From positions 81,177 through 145,176 of the forward strand of contig JAOAJK010000003.1 in the NCBI GenBank assembly GCA_026414225.1: DNA of 64,000 nucleotides. The letters are read 5' to 3'. Under the pieces are notes generated by a model, which was given only the letters and a program-made list of their open reading frames with translations, had not been told where the DNA came from and ran no database searches. Source of the DNA: Thermoplasmata archaeon. Lineage in GTDB: Archaea > Thermoplasmatota > Thermoplasmata > Lutacidiplasmatales > SKW197. This document shows positions 1 to 9,604 of the stretch, one piece after another. Position numbers and translations under genes: made by a program. Within the stretch, counting starts at the first letter, position 1. Every line of letters starts with the position of its first letter.

Positions 1-60
1 GCATAACCTTTTGCGGGCCCTCCCAACAACCCAATTTTTTACGCTTTGCATCTCGTTGGA

Positions 61-75
61 AAAGTATATATCACA
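61..75 (+). promoter_or_regulatory. TATA-like box upstream of sepF
   Basis: An AAAGTATATA-type A/T element lies about 30-40 nt before the sepF start, in a short A/T-rich stretch. It is the best archaeal TATA candidate for this gene. The boundaries are approximate. Confidence 0.45.
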
Positions 76-105
76 CTATTTTAATAACCTCCTGAGGTGC
101 ATGAT

Positions 106-495
106 ATGACGGGACTGTTGAAGAAGAACCCTCTCAAAGCATTGAAAGGTGAAAGTGCAGTGGCAGAGCCAGGAACCTACATAGACCTTGGCCAGATGGT
201 CTTTGAGGACGAGGCGAGTGCCCTCCAGCCAGCAAAGGCAGTGGTGCGGCTCGCAGACATAATCAGATATGAGGATGTGAATGCAATCCTGGGGGAGATA
301 TACAAGGGCAACATAGTCATCCTGGATGTCACTTCAGTTGCAAATGACCAGCTTACGATGAAGCGGATTACGGTGGAGATAAAGAACGCAGTGAAGGAAA
401 CTGGCGGAGACATCGCAGGGGTTTCAAAGAATCTGATTATGATAACTCCTGGTGGAATAAAGATAGACCGCCAGAAGATGAAACTAGGGTTCTAA
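106..495 (+). CDS. sepF: SepF-like cell division protein
   Basis: Archaeal SepF homologue (DUF552 family), 129 aa. In FtsZ-bearing archaea SepF anchors the FtsZ ring to the membrane. After a variable N-terminus, the core runs from about residue 25 to the end and has the family's alternating strands and helices (VVRLADIIRYEDVNAI, then GNIVILDVTSV, then GDIAGVSKNLIMITPGGIKI). The usual membrane-targeting segment would be the short basic/hydrophobic N-terminus. An in-frame GTG exists at 97, but it lies inside the GAGGTG ribosome binding site (94-99). The ATG at 106 sits 6 nt after that site, so I prefer it. The gene ends 5 nt from the convergent DRG gene. Family assignment is confident; the role is known from the family only. 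Confidence 0.88.
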   Translation: MTGLLKKNPLKALKGESAVAEPGTYIDLGQMVFEDEASALQPAKAVVRLADIIRYEDVNAILGEIYKGNIVILDVTSVANDQLTMKRITVEIKNAVKETGGDIAGVSKNLIMITPGGIKIDRQKMKLGF

Positions 496-500
496 AAAGG

Positions 501-1613
501 TTATTCGCTCCGGAGGATCAGGGTAAGTATATCCTCATCCTCCAGTTTGTGGTTCAGACCTACCCGCTGTCCTGGGTGCCTGGCACTCTTTCCCCACACG
601 CATGCATACCTGAATCTATTTTTGAAGTCGCGGTGGATGGCATTGCAGACATCCTCCACATCCGCACCCTTTCTCAGGATGAGCGGTTCCCTGTAATCCA
701 CATCCCCGCCCTGGGGTTTCATGTAGATGCGGATGAACTCTAGGGCCGAGTAAATTTTTTCCTTCAGGATTTCAAGGTTAATTTCCCTTTCTGAAGAAAT
801 GGGTATTACATCGAAACCCCCTGCCTGGATCGCCTTCACAGTATTTTCGAGGGTATGCTCGTCAATCAAATCAATTTTGTTGAGAATGCAGATGGCTGGG
901 ATGTAAACCCTGTTTTGAGAGAGGGCATCAATCAACCTCTCCTCTGTGAGGTCCTCTCTGAGAACCACATCCGCATTTATGTAGCCCATCTCCCTGACAA
1001 TGTCCTTCACGAGCAGCTCGTTCAAAACTGTGAGTTCAACGGTTGAATGGACCTCTATGCCGCCCCGCTCCTTCTTGGTCACGCTCACATTCGGCGGACG
1101 CTGGTTAAGACGGATTCCTCCCTTATAAAGTTCACTCACAAGCGCATCCACATTGTGCTCAAACACATCACAGACGAGTGCGATCAGGTCCGCGGACCTT
1201 GCCACCGAGAGCACCTCCCTGCCCCTTCCCCTTCCCGCTGCCGCCCCTGAAACAATGCCGGGCATATCCAGAATCTGGATTTTGGCCCCTTTGTGCACGA
1301 GCATCCCCGGGATAATGTTTAATGTTGTAAAATCATAGGCACCGACCCTGCTCTCTGCATCCGTGATCTTGTTAAGCAGCGTGCTCTTACCCACGCTGGG
1401 AAAACCCACGAGGGCAACGGTTGCATTTCCTGACTTTCGCACTGCATAACTCTGCCTGCTCCTCCCTACACCCGCACTTCTCCGCATCTCCAGCTCGTTC
1501 TGAAGCCGCGCAAGCTTCGCCTTCAATCTACCGATGTGATGCTGGGTTTTCTTGTTATACTTGGTGTTCTTGATTTCTTCCTCTATCTGTCTGATTTCGT
1601 CTTCGATTGTCAT
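501..1613 (-). CDS. drg: DRG-family GTP-binding protein
   Basis: Developmentally regulated GTP-binding (DRG) protein of the Obg/DRG class, 370 aa, a normal length for archaea. Residues 1-65 form a basic helical N-terminal region. The G domain follows with G1 GFPSVGKSTLL, G3 DMPGI and G4 NKID. The C-terminal 70 residues form a TGS domain ending in HKLEDEDILTLILR. DRGs are linked to ribosomes and translation under stress; the exact archaeal role is unsettled. An AT-rich TATA candidate lies about 27 nt upstream on the minus strand, so the mRNA may be nearly leaderless. The gene is convergent with sepF. Identification is secure. Confidence 0.95.
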   Translation of the reverse strand: MTIEDEIRQIEEEIKNTKYNKKTQHHIGRLKAKLARLQNELEMRRSAGVGRSRQSYAVRKSGNATVALVGFPSVGKSTLLNKITDAESRVGAYDFTTLNIIPGMLVHKGAKIQILDMPGIVSGAAAGRGRGREVLSVARSADLIALVCDVFEHNVDALVSELYKGGIRLNQRPPNVSVTKKERGGIEVHSTVELTVLNELLVKDIVREMGYINADVVLREDLTEERLIDALSQNRVYIPAICILNKIDLIDEHTLENTVKAIQAGGFDVIPISSEREINLEILKEKIYSALEFIRIYMKPQGGDVDYREPLILRKGADVEDVCNAIHRDFKNRFRYACVWGKSARHPGQRVGLNHKLEDEDILTLILRSE

Positions 1614-1910
1614 CTTACCAGAGAGAAAATAGGGAATTTATTAAGGTTATTGGTGGGGTTTCAAATCCATTTCTTATATTATGTCTTCTTAAGTTTTGTC
1701 CTTTTCCCTCTGTAGTACCGACGGACATCGTGAATCCATGGTTTGCTTCTCACATTCACGAGGTGGGCTGATAATACAAACACAGCACACAGAGCGAAAT
1801 TATAATATATGGTGATTTGATATCCTTTTACCCCCATCTTTAGAAAGCGGACTTCAGGGATGTTATCATCTCTGGATGTTACTGAACAATACCCAAAAAC
1901 AGGTGCGCCC
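1614..1910. other. intergenic spacer, no gene recognised
   Basis: This 297-nt spacer separates the divergent DRG gene and the zinc-finger membrane protein. It holds the DRG promoter at one end and A/T-rich sequence (ATTATAATATATGG near 1798-1812) that may be the promoter of the rightward gene. I see no tRNA, no convincing open frame and no repeat. Confidence 0.5.
1634..1646 (-). promoter_or_regulatory. TATA-like box for the DRG gene
   Basis: On the minus strand a TTAATAAATT element is centred about 27 nt before the ATG at 1613. This is the spacing expected for a leaderless or very short-leader archaeal transcript. Confidence 0.5.
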
Positions 1911-4013
1911 ATGCGGAAAAATACAGCAGGAGTAAAAGCATGGTTCCAGCTTCCAGGTCTAATTTTCCTCATCGGGGTGCTGATTTTTTCGGCGTCTCAT
2001 ACCTCTGCATCATCAGAAGAATATAGAAACGAAGCCATACTTTCTACCTCTCAACCCACCCTTATAGTTAAGGTTTCTGTGAACAAAATAAGGGAAGGGG
2101 AGCCAACAGATATTACTGTGATTGTAACGGATACATATTATCGACAACCTGTGCCAAACGCAACGGTCGGCCTTTACATAAATGAAGATTCAAAGTTAAA
2201 ACCTACAGGCATTCCGAATGCTACAACAAACCAGGAGGGTATCGCAGAATTTAAAGGAGTAGTGATTAAGGATCTGCCAGAAGGCACTTATCTGTATGTA
2301 TTTGCAACGCTATACTTTGAGTATGGTTACATTCAAGTGCCCATTGAGAAAGTAACATTAGAGACACGACTATGGGAAAATGGTTTATGTGTCCTTGGTC
2401 TGGCAATCGTAATCTTTATTGGATTAATTGTTGTCGGTCTCAGGATTAGAGAAATAAAAAATAAAGAGAGAGAGGATGTTCTTAAAGCAGGTTGGGGAAC
2501 GCTCTTTTTTTGGAGCTCTCTTCTTGGTATTGGAGTTTACCTATTAGCCTTGTTCTTCTGCGGGAGTGATTTAAATTCCTTTCTAGAGCCCATGAGATAT
2601 ATTCCTGCGATTGTTTTGGTGATTGCTGGCGCTGTTGTGATTTCTGCGACTTTTATGGGCTGGTATAACGCCACCTTTGGGTTAATATATAAAGTGGGTG
2701 ATGCGCTGAACGAAGTGGGTAAAAGTGTAGTTGCAACCTTCGGCGACCAAAATGTCCCTTCACAACCTCTCCAACATATAGATGGGAAACTTGCATTTGA
2801 AAAGTGGATGGAAGAATTTGAAAAAAAGAAAAAAATTCTTAGATCCATAAGAGGTTCATCTCTCTTGACGCCCAAAATTCTTGCCCAACCGATGAAATAC
2901 ATAGAGGAAAAGAAGTATGTTGGCGGTGCATATATAGGGCGGAAGGAGGTAGAACGCTTTTACGATGACACGCTGTTGTATAATCTGTACGATTCATATA
3001 TTCTTCATACGGATCCCAAGAAGCCCGAATCTCCAACTGGTTATGTATCTAAGAAAGTGGTTTTTCCTTACGCAGATGCGGGAGAAGTTAGCTGCGAAGA
3101 ATGTAATGGGGTGGGTGAATATAAGTGCCCTGCCTGTAATGGGATAGGATTCCGGAAGTGTGTGGCGTGCAACGGAACTGGAGAGATTGAAACGACAAGA
3201 ATAACCTATAAATCTACAGGACCTGATTTACTACGATCTTCTGCATCGGACTACTATAGCCTTTCGCGTAGTACGGGTGCATTTACGGTCGACTCGGGAT
3301 CTGCTAGAGGTAAGCCCGCAGATGTGATCTCAGTGAAGCATCCTTCTGGTGTAGAGACACGAGTAACGGTATCCCAACCTTCGGTCGCATCTGGCTATAG
3401 TTCTAGCGACCCATATCGAACAGAGTTTGTCCGAGAGCGACAGAGGTGTCATTTGTGCAATGGAACTGGGTATTCCTCACGCGCCTGTTCGCTGTGTCGC
3501 GGGACAGGTGGGAGGGTGTGCACAAAATGTAGGGGTATAGGTAAACTAAGAAAACTGCGAGCGAAGATATGGGAGTGCAGTGATATTAAACGCTTTGATA
3601 CGGAATATCCCGGTTTGGGAATTATGAGTGAAGAGCAGTTCAGGCAGATATCCGCAATGAAAGTTTCGAACGAAAATGAGAGCGGAAACAATCCACGAAT
3701 TCAAGAAGTCCTCACGAGGATGCGCGCCAAATATGATAGATGGTTGGGTGAAAGCAACGGCAAGGTTCTGCTCACGGATTATACTCCATATGTGTTCCCA
3801 GTAACAGAATCAATTTTTGAGTGGTATGACAAAAAAAGATTTTCTATATTTGCGATCGGCACCCCAAAGGGCTGGCTTCTCGAGGGGCCAAATATTCCTC
3901 TTTCTGTAGAACCTCGTAAAGAATTTTTCAGGCGGCACAGAATCTTCTCATCCATTCTTGTCATAGAAGTCGTCGTGTTCGTGGTCCTTTATAAGCTATT
4001 TATATTGCCATAG
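1911..4013 (+). CDS. membrane protein with six DnaJ-type zinc-finger motifs
   Basis: Unrecognised architecture, 700 aa from the ATG at 1911. An upstream in-frame ATG at 1860 would spoil the N-terminal signal, so I prefer 1911. Residues 1-35 look like a signal peptide or anchor (basic MRK, then a hydrophobic stretch). Next comes an Ig/carboxypeptidase-regulatory-like extracellular domain (about 50-150), then three hydrophobic segments (about 155-180, 197-220, 233-258). A long soluble part follows. It carries six CxxCxGxG motifs in two groups: CEECNGVG, CPACNGIG, CVACNGTG, then after a Ser-rich linker CHLCNGTG, CSLCRGTG, CTKCRGIG. These match the DnaJ cysteine-rich zinc domain, but no J domain or HPD motif is present. 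A C-terminal hydrophobic segment ends the protein. It may be a membrane-linked thiol/chaperone-like scaffold; function is unknown. Confidence 0.75.
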   Translation: MRKNTAGVKAWFQLPGLIFLIGVLIFSASHTSASSEEYRNEAILSTSQPTLIVKVSVNKIREGEPTDITVIVTDTYYRQPVPNATVGLYINEDSKLKPTGIPNATTNQEGIAEFKGVVIKDLPEGTYLYVFATLYFEYGYIQVPIEKVTLETRLWENGLCVLGLAIVIFIGLIVVGLRIREIKNKEREDVLKAGWGTLFFWSSLLGIGVYLLALFFCGSDLNSFLEPMRYIPAIVLVIAGAVVISATFMGWYNATFGLIYKVGDALNEVGKSVVATFGDQNVPSQPLQHIDGKLAFEKWMEEFEKKKKILRSIRGSSLLTPKILAQPMKYIEEKKYVGGAYIGRKEVERFYDDTLLYNLYDSYILHTDPKKPESPTGYVSKKVVFPYADAGEVSCEECNGVGEYKCPACNGIGFRKCVACNGTGEIETTRITYKSTGPDLLRSSASDYYSLSRSTGAFTVDSGSARGKPADVISVKHPSGVETRVTVSQPSVASGYSSSDPYRTEFVRERQRCHLCNGTGYSSRACSLCRGTGGRVCTKCRGIGKLRKLRAKIWECSDIKRFDTEYPGLGIMSEEQFRQISAMKVSNENESGNNPRIQEVLTRMRAKYDRWLGESNGKVLLTDYTPYVFPVTESIFEWYDKKRFSIFAIGTPKGWLLEGPNIPLSVEPRKEFFRRHRIFSSILVIEVVVFVVLYKLFILP

Positions 4014-4126
4014 AGCCGCAAAAAACGAATGGGTTTTGCCCAGTTGAGAGATGTGCATATTTGGATAATATTGGTACCTTGCACTATTTCTTTCTTATAG
4101 GCAACACATCGACTCTCTCCAAAAAC

Positions 4127-4136
4127 CTTTATATCG
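4127..4136 (+). promoter_or_regulatory. TATA box for the solute-binding protein gene
   Basis: CCTTTATATC lies about 23 nt before the ATG at 4155. This is a typical archaeal TATA position for a transcript starting close to the start codon. Confidence 0.55.
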
Positions 4137-4154
4137 CAAGGTGCGTTTTAGGCC

Positions 4155-7100
4155 ATGCACGGGATAGGTCGAATTTTACTGGTCTGGGTGATGGTGAGTT
4201 GGCTGATAGTCCAGGTTCCTTGCGGAACAGAGGGGACCACTCTGAACAAGCAGCAGGTGATGGAAACTCCGGAATTCGGGCAAATTATAGCGGGCAGCGT
4301 GCTGGATATTCAGACACTGAATCCCTGCACTGCTGAGGATGATTACACGCTCAGGGTTCTCTCCCTTGTTTACGATTCCCTTGCCTACACAAACCGGACT
4401 ACGGGAAGTGCAGAGCCAGGACTCGCAGCTTCATGGGAAACCGCAGATGGCCTCACATGGACTGTAAAGTTACGGGACAACCTTAAATGGCACGATGGCA
4501 CGCTCCTCACAGCGGATGATGTGGTGTTTACCTACAACTTTATCCTGAACCCCGAGGCACCGTTAAAAACCTCCGAATACTTTAAGTTCTTGAAGTGGAC
4601 CAGAATTCCCGGCGCAACGGACAAGAACGAAAACTACTGGGAGGCAGTGCAGAAGGTTGATGCCACCACGGTGAAATTTGTGCTGAACAAAACTGTCTGG
4701 GACTTCGGAATCACAATCCTTTCCCTGCCCATCCTGAAGAAAGACATCTGGAAAAATCACTGGGATGATGCGACTTCGTGGAATCTGGACCATAATTCCA
4801 CTACCGGGGCATCAAAGAGCACGGGCAGTGGGCCCTTCAGAATGGTTTTATGGAAGCCAGGCATAGAAATTGTTCTGGCACCGAACACAGAATACTACAA
4901 GAGCATCAGCAACGGGATAAAAATCGTGAAGTATCCCTCATATCTTTCCCTCCTTGAAGCGGTGAAGAACAGGGAGGTCTCTCTTGTTTTCCATCCTGTC
5001 TCATCTGAGTTCCTGCCTGACTTTAGCCAGGTCTCGTCTTTTTCGGCATTCCCGCACAAAGAAAGAGAGGTTACCTTCCTTGGTTTTAATCTTGAAAAAT
5101 ACTTCGAGGGTTATGATGAGGGTTCTGGCTATGAACAGCGAAGTTCCGTAGATGACCCCGTAACCTACCCTATAAAGGTTGCTGGCACAGATGCAGGGCT
5201 CCAGTTTAGAAATGCGGCGGGATACCTGCTTCCTAACAGCCAGGTAGAAGCGAGATACTCTAATTTCCTTATCTGGGAGAATTCCCTCGTTCAGAAGGGC
5301 GATCAGTACTACAATACCAGCGTGAAAACCTATACGCAAAACATTTCCCAGGCAATAACTTTGCTGAACACCGCGAGTTACAAGGACATGGATGGCGATG
5401 GCTGGCGTGAGGACTACAACGGGAGAAAGATGGGACATGATGGCGTGGTAAAAATTTACATTGAAGAAAAAACCACTATAAACCAGCAGGTTGCAATGTG
5501 GTTCTGTGCAAATCTGAGAACTGCGGGTGTGTATGCAGACACTGAGCCGCTTCAGGTGCTGAACATAAGGGACTACGACCTGTTCCTCTGCAGCGTGAAA
5601 GTGGATGAAACTTTTGAGTACATATACAAATTAATCAGCAGCAAATATGATTACACTGATGGAATCACGAACGGTGAGAATCTGTGGAGATACAGAAACC
5701 CGGATACAGATAATCTTACTGGCAGCATGCTTTCCACCACCCAGGGCTTTGCAAATGCGATAAAATATGTGCAGGGCATCGTGTCCTCCCACCTACCCCT
5801 CATTCCAGTTTACTCTGAAATTCTTTACGATGTGGTCGATATAAGCAGGGTAATGATAAAACCAGTGCCAGATGAAAGTGTGCTTGAGAAGCACAATCTC
5901 GTCTCAATGTCTCTTGCCAGCAGTGTCTCGATAGAAGCATATGCGGTCCCCTATCGTCTGAATGCAGTGAGCGGAAGCCAGTCAGAAATTGTTGTCCGTG
6001 CCTCCGACCCGGCTGGGAACCCGGTAGTAAACGCAGAAGTTCAGGTCAAAATTTCACCCTCTAGTGCGATTACCCCTGATGCTACCTCCAAAACCACGGA
6101 TAGCAATGGATGTGCATTCTTCACCCTCGGGCTGACAAAGACACTGGATGTCGTTCAGCTTGTGAGTGTCGAATGCCTTCTCCCAAGCAATGGTGTAATG
6201 AAGAGATTTTATGTCCTTCTTGAGCCCTTTGAACTTGAAATCAACATAGTTTCAGAACTTTTTGTGAAAGGGCTGGCAAACAACACCTACACCTTCTCTT
6301 TTGAAATCCTGAACTCGGGCGTCGCTGTGAAGGAAGCGTTCAGCAGGGTGGTCTATGTCTCAGATGCAAGGATAAAGCCATTGATTGCAGAGAATGTCAG
6401 CGATGCTTCTGGCACTGCAGCACTTGAGTTCCTGATTACCGAGGATTTCATTGAGAATTCCTACCTCCAGATTTCCTTCGCAGTTTCAGTAGCTGGCGGT
6501 GAAGAAAGGGCATACTCTGCAGCGCTTGTGGTCACGACCGCGGGCTCCCTGGAGGTGACAATAACCGCCACATGTCAGGGCGTCAGCTGGAAAACAGGTA
6601 ATGGTGAGATAAACGGCAGTGTAACCTACGAGGGCAATCCCGTGGGTGCGATGACTGTAAAGTGCGGAATAATGGAACTGGATGGGATTTTTGAAATTGA
6701 GAACCCTGAACTGGTTACAGACAGCCAGGGAGCAGTAAAGTTCTCTGTCACAATGAACGAGATGCCAGTTACCTCGAGGGTATTTGATTATTACCTTGTC
6801 GTGTGCACCTCGGGTTACCACGGGGCAGTTTATGCCAGAAGCTTACTGCAGATTCCCGATGCTGTGACCGTGACTGCCCAGCCGTCCGTAATCGAAATCA
6901 AAGGAGAAAGTGGCAACACCGCAAATCTGGTGGTGAAGGTGGAAGCTGAAGGGACTGGAATAACAAATGCCCTGGTCTTCGGCTGGAAGGACCGTGCGGA
7001 CGGGAAAGTTTCAGTGCTTGGCATTCCCGCCTTCACAAATGGAAGTGGAAATACGGAAATCCGTATCAGGATTACTGGAGATTATACGGATAATGCGGTA

Positions 7101-7937
7101 CTCCAGCTGACGCTCAGGGGATTATTCTGGGGAAGGGAAAATGGGTGCACGGTGAGCGTGAACATTGCAAAGGCAACTATCCCTGTGGTCGCCCTTTCCC
7201 TGTCGGAGACCGAGATGGAAGGTGTCCAGGGAAACTCAGTAATTGCAAGCGTGCATGTTTCCAAGGGAGGTCTTCCCCTGTCTGGCGTGAATGTTTCCCT
7301 CACCTTAAGCAGCAAGGCAAACCTGGAGATTGCCCCTGCCTCTGTACCCACAGATGCCAGTGGGAATGCGGAATTTGAAATTTCGGTGATTGCCAACTTC
7401 ACAAAGGAGGCAAACATAACCGTAAGCGCAAAGGCAATCGTCGGGGGAAACCAGTATTCCAGCAATCCAGCATATCTTCAGATATATCCTGCAGGAACGG
7501 CCTTGGAGTACACTGTAACCCTGGGTATTTCAGATAATGAAGTTACAGGTAAGCAGGGAACATCCGTGATGCTTACAGGCAATCTGAAGAGGAGCGGTTT
7601 GCCTGTTTCCGGGGTGAATTTTACAGTGGATATAGCAGGTTCAGGTGACATTCTCATCGAACCCCAGACCTACACCACAGACGCCAACGGAAATGCATAC
7701 TTTACCCTCACGGTGACAAGGAATCTGGATAAGGATGCAGATGTGGTACTAAGAGGCAAGGTGAGCATTAGTGGAAAAGATTACTATTCACAGCCAGTTA
7801 CATTGAAAATTAAAGCATATGTTCAGCAGAAAACTCCAGGTTTTGATCTTCCGATTGTCCTCCTGGTTCTGGCAGTGCTTGTGGGAAGTTCCATCATGAG
7901 AAAAAAAGATTATATAGGTAAACGATTTAAGGCATAA
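4155..7937 (+). CDS. surface family-5 solute-binding protein with Ig-like repeats and PGF-CTERM anchor
   Basis: 1260-aa exported protein. Residues 1-25 are a signal peptide, possibly with a lipobox-like VPC. Residues about 38-585 are an extracellular solute-binding protein family 5 domain (peptide/nickel type): DSLAYTN, EPGLAASWE and LKWHDGTLLTADDVVFTYNF are characteristic. From about 595 to 1220 there are roughly six Ig-like/Big domains, each with a variant of V-x-A-x-V-T-TDxxGxAxFT (for example TTDSNGCAFF, TTDANGNAYF). The C-terminus is PGF, then a hydrophobic stretch, then RKKD, matching the tripartite PGF-CTERM signal recognised by archaeosortase A, which is encoded at 10018. No oligopeptide permease or ATPase genes are nearby, so it may bind peptides for a remote transporter or act as a surface adhesin. 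EF-1alpha follows 18 nt downstream. Confidence 0.85.
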   Translation: MHGIGRILLVWVMVSWLIVQVPCGTEGTTLNKQQVMETPEFGQIIAGSVLDIQTLNPCTAEDDYTLRVLSLVYDSLAYTNRTTGSAEPGLAASWETADGLTWTVKLRDNLKWHDGTLLTADDVVFTYNFILNPEAPLKTSEYFKFLKWTRIPGATDKNENYWEAVQKVDATTVKFVLNKTVWDFGITILSLPILKKDIWKNHWDDATSWNLDHNSTTGASKSTGSGPFRMVLWKPGIEIVLAPNTEYYKSISNGIKIVKYPSYLSLLEAVKNREVSLVFHPVSSEFLPDFSQVSSFSAFPHKEREVTFLGFNLEKYFEGYDEGSGYEQRSSVDDPVTYPIKVAGTDAGLQFRNAAGYLLPNSQVEARYSNFLIWENSLVQKGDQYYNTSVKTYTQNISQAITLLNTASYKDMDGDGWREDYNGRKMGHDGVVKIYIEEKTTINQQVAMWFCANLRTAGVYADTEPLQVLNIRDYDLFLCSVKVDETFEYIYKLISSKYDYTDGITNGENLWRYRNPDTDNLTGSMLSTTQGFANAIKYVQGIVSSHLPLIPVYSEILYDVVDISRVMIKPVPDESVLEKHNLVSMSLASSVSIEAYAVPYRLNAVSGSQSEIVVRASDPAGNPVVNAEVQVKISPSSAITPDATSKTTDSNGCAFFTLGLTKTLDVVQLVSVECLLPSNGVMKRFYVLLEPFELEINIVSELFVKGLANNTYTFSFEILNSGVAVKEAFSRVVYVSDARIKPLIAENVSDASGTAALEFLITEDFIENSYLQISFAVSVAGGEERAYSAALVVTTAGSLEVTITATCQGVSWKTGNGEINGSVTYEGNPVGAMTVKCGIMELDGIFEIENPELVTDSQGAVKFSVTMNEMPVTSRVFDYYLVVCTSGYHGAVYARSLLQIPDAVTVTAQPSVIEIKGESGNTANLVVKVEAEGTGITNALVFGWKDRADGKVSVLGIPAFTNGSGNTEIRIRITGDYTDNAVLQLTLRGLFWGRENGCTVSVNIAKATIPVVALSLSETEMEGVQGNSVIASVHVSKGGLPLSGVNVSLTLSSKANLEIAPASVPTDASGNAEFEISVIANFTKEANITVSAKAIVGGNQYSSNPAYLQIYPAGTALEYTVTLGISDNEVTGKQGTSVMLTGNLKRSGLPVSGVNFTVDIAGSGDILIEPQTYTTDANGNAYFTLTVTRNLDKDADVVLRGKVSISGKDYYSQPVTLKIKAYVQQKTPGFDLPIVLLVLAVLVGSSIMRKKDYIGKRFKA

Positions 7938-7942
7938 CAATC

Positions 7943-7947
7943 GGAGG
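7943..7947 (+). promoter_or_regulatory. ribosome binding site deciding the EF-1alpha start
   Basis: GGAGG lies only 2 nt before the ATG at 7950 but 8 nt before the ATG at 7956. This favours the second ATG and gives the usual N-terminus MAEKPHLN. Confidence 0.6.
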
Positions 7948-7955
7948 CAATGAAT

Positions 7956-9251
7956 ATGGCTGAAAAACCACATCTGAACCTCGTATTCATTGGTCATGTA
8001 GACCATGGGAAGTCGACAACAGTGGGCAGGCTGCTGCTGAACACGGGATACATCAGGCAAGAGGAAATCGAGAAGTACAGAGAAGAGGCAGAGAAGAAAG
8101 GCAAAGCAACATTTGAATTCGCCTGGGTAATGGACAGATTAAAGGAAGAGAGAGAAAGAGGAGTTACCATCGACATTGCTCACAGGAGATTTGATACTGA
8201 TAAGTACTACTTCACGATCATCGATGCACCTGGGCACAGGGACTTCGTGAAGAACATGATTACGGGCACAAGCCAGGCGGATGCAGCCGTGCTTGTGGTG
8301 AGCGCTGCTGAAGGCGTGCAGGAGCAGACAAAGGAGCACATCTATCTTGCAAGAACCCTCGGCGTGCCCCAGATGATCGTTGCAGTGAACAAGATGGACA
8401 GGCAGGAAGTCAACTACAGCGAAGCGAGGTACAACGAAATCAAAGATGAGGTGACAAAGTATCTGAAGAGCGTGGGTTTCAAGATGGAAAAAGTCCAGTT
8501 CGTGCCCATAAGTGCGTTCAAAGATGATAACATCACAAAGGCATCTCCAAACATGCCATGGTACAAGGGTCCAACCTTTATCCAGACCCTGAATAATCTG
8601 GAGGTCCCGCCCAAACTCAAGGACAAGCCCCTGAGGTTACCAGTCCAGGATGTTTACACAATCACTGGCATCGGGACCGTGCCCGTAGGAAGGGTGGAGA
8701 CCGGCGTCATGAAACCGGGAGACAAGGTCATTTTCATGCCTGCAAAGGTCTCTGGAGAAGTCAAATCAATTGAAATGCACCATGAGTCCATTCCACAGGC
8801 AGAACCAGGTGATAATGTTGGCTTCAATGTGAGGGGCATAAACAAGAACGATGTGAAGCGCGGTGATGTAGTAGGGCATGAAAAGGACCCGCCAACGGTG
8901 GTAAAGAGCTTTACAGCCCAGATAATGGTCCTGAACCACCCGACCGTTATTACAGCGGGTTACACACCGGTATTCCACTGTCACACCGCCCAGGTCGCAT
9001 GCACAATCACGGAAATCCAGAAATTGCTTGACCCGAGAACGGGCCAGCCAATCATGGACAAGGAAGGCCAGGTGGAGGGTGGAAAGGTGAACTTCATAAA
9101 GACGGGCGATGGGGCCATCGTCAAGGTGAAACCCACGAAACCGATGGTGATTGAGAGAGCAAAGGACTTCCCACCACTCGGCAGATTTGCGGTCAGAGAT
9201 ATGGGACAGACGGTGGCCGCGGGCGTAGTGATTGACCTTGAAAAGGCCTAA
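7956..9251 (+). CDS. tuf: translation elongation factor EF-1alpha
   Basis: Archaeal EF-1alpha (EF-Tu class), 431 aa, which brings aminoacyl-tRNA to the ribosome. G1 GHVDHGKST, the switch region with ERGVTID, G3 DAPGH and G4 NKMD are intact, and the two C-terminal beta-barrel domains are complete. An in-frame ATG six bases earlier (7950) is too close to the GGAGG to be favoured. S10 follows 33 nt downstream, the usual archaeal tuf-rps10 order. A T-rich run between the two genes may give partial termination. Codon use is strongly biased, as expected for a highly expressed gene. Confidence 0.98.
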   Translation: MAEKPHLNLVFIGHVDHGKSTTVGRLLLNTGYIRQEEIEKYREEAEKKGKATFEFAWVMDRLKEERERGVTIDIAHRRFDTDKYYFTIIDAPGHRDFVKNMITGTSQADAAVLVVSAAEGVQEQTKEHIYLARTLGVPQMIVAVNKMDRQEVNYSEARYNEIKDEVTKYLKSVGFKMEKVQFVPISAFKDDNITKASPNMPWYKGPTFIQTLNNLEVPPKLKDKPLRLPVQDVYTITGIGTVPVGRVETGVMKPGDKVIFMPAKVSGEVKSIEMHHESIPQAEPGDNVGFNVRGINKNDVKRGDVVGHEKDPPTVVKSFTAQIMVLNHPTVITAGYTPVFHCHTAQVACTITEIQKLLDPRTGQPIMDKEGQVEGGKVNFIKTGDGAIVKVKPTKPMVIERAKDFPPLGRFAVRDMGQTVAAGVVIDLEKA

Positions 9252-9253
9252 AA

Positions 9254-9272
9254 CACTTTTTTTCCTTTATTT
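9254..9272 (+). terminator. T-rich run after EF-1alpha
   Basis: CACTTTTTTTCCTTTATTTT directly follows the EF-1alpha stop. Oligo-T tracts are typical archaeal termination signals. S10 lies just downstream, so any termination is probably partial. Confidence 0.35.
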
Positions 9273-9284
9273 TGGAGTGATCAG

Positions 9285-9602
9285 ATGACACAGAAGGCCA
9301 GGATTGCGTTGAGTGGCGCCGATGCTACAAAAGTAGACAGTGTGTGTCAGAAAATCAAAGAAATTGCCCAGAGGACCGGTGTAGCAATGAAGGGTCCAAT
9401 ACCGCTGCCCACGAAGCGGCTGGTGGTGCCCGTGAGAAAAGGTCCAGATGGGCGGGGTTCGAGCACAATTGACAGATGGGAGATGCGGGTGCACAAGCGA
9501 CTCATAGACCTAGATGCAGATGAACGAGCCCTTCGCCTCCTGATGCGCCTCCCAGTGCCTGATGGCGTTCATATAGAGATTGTGCTGAAGTCAGAGGCAT
9601 GA
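9285..9602 (+). CDS. rps10: 30S ribosomal protein S10
   Basis: Ribosomal protein S10p/S20e, 105 aa, a normal archaeal length. [10 protein letters not shown], the [13 protein letters not shown] segment and the C-terminal [11 protein letters not shown] are signature stretches. It belongs to the 30S head. It follows EF-1alpha, and its stop overlaps the possible first ATG of the next small gene (ATGA at 9599-9602), so translational coupling is likely. Confidence 0.97.
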   Translation: MTQKARIALSGADATKVDSVCQKIKEIAQRTGVAMKGPIPLPTKRLVVPVRKGPDGRGSSTIDRWEMRVHKRLIDLDADERALRLLMRLPVPDGVHIEIVLKSEA

Positions 9603-9604
9603 AA

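Noticed and set aside
1645..1665. tRNA-like T-arm (GGTTTCAAATCC)
   Set aside because: The loop has one base too many, and no acceptor, D or anticodon arm can be drawn around it.
1679..1972. 97-aa minus-strand frame in the spacer before the zinc-finger membrane protein
   Set aside because: It overlaps the N-terminus of the membrane protein, has no ribosome binding site and looks like no family.
4061..4336. 91-aa frame overlapping the start of the solute-binding protein
   Set aside because: It lies out of frame over a clear signal peptide and binding-protein domain, and has no ribosome binding site.
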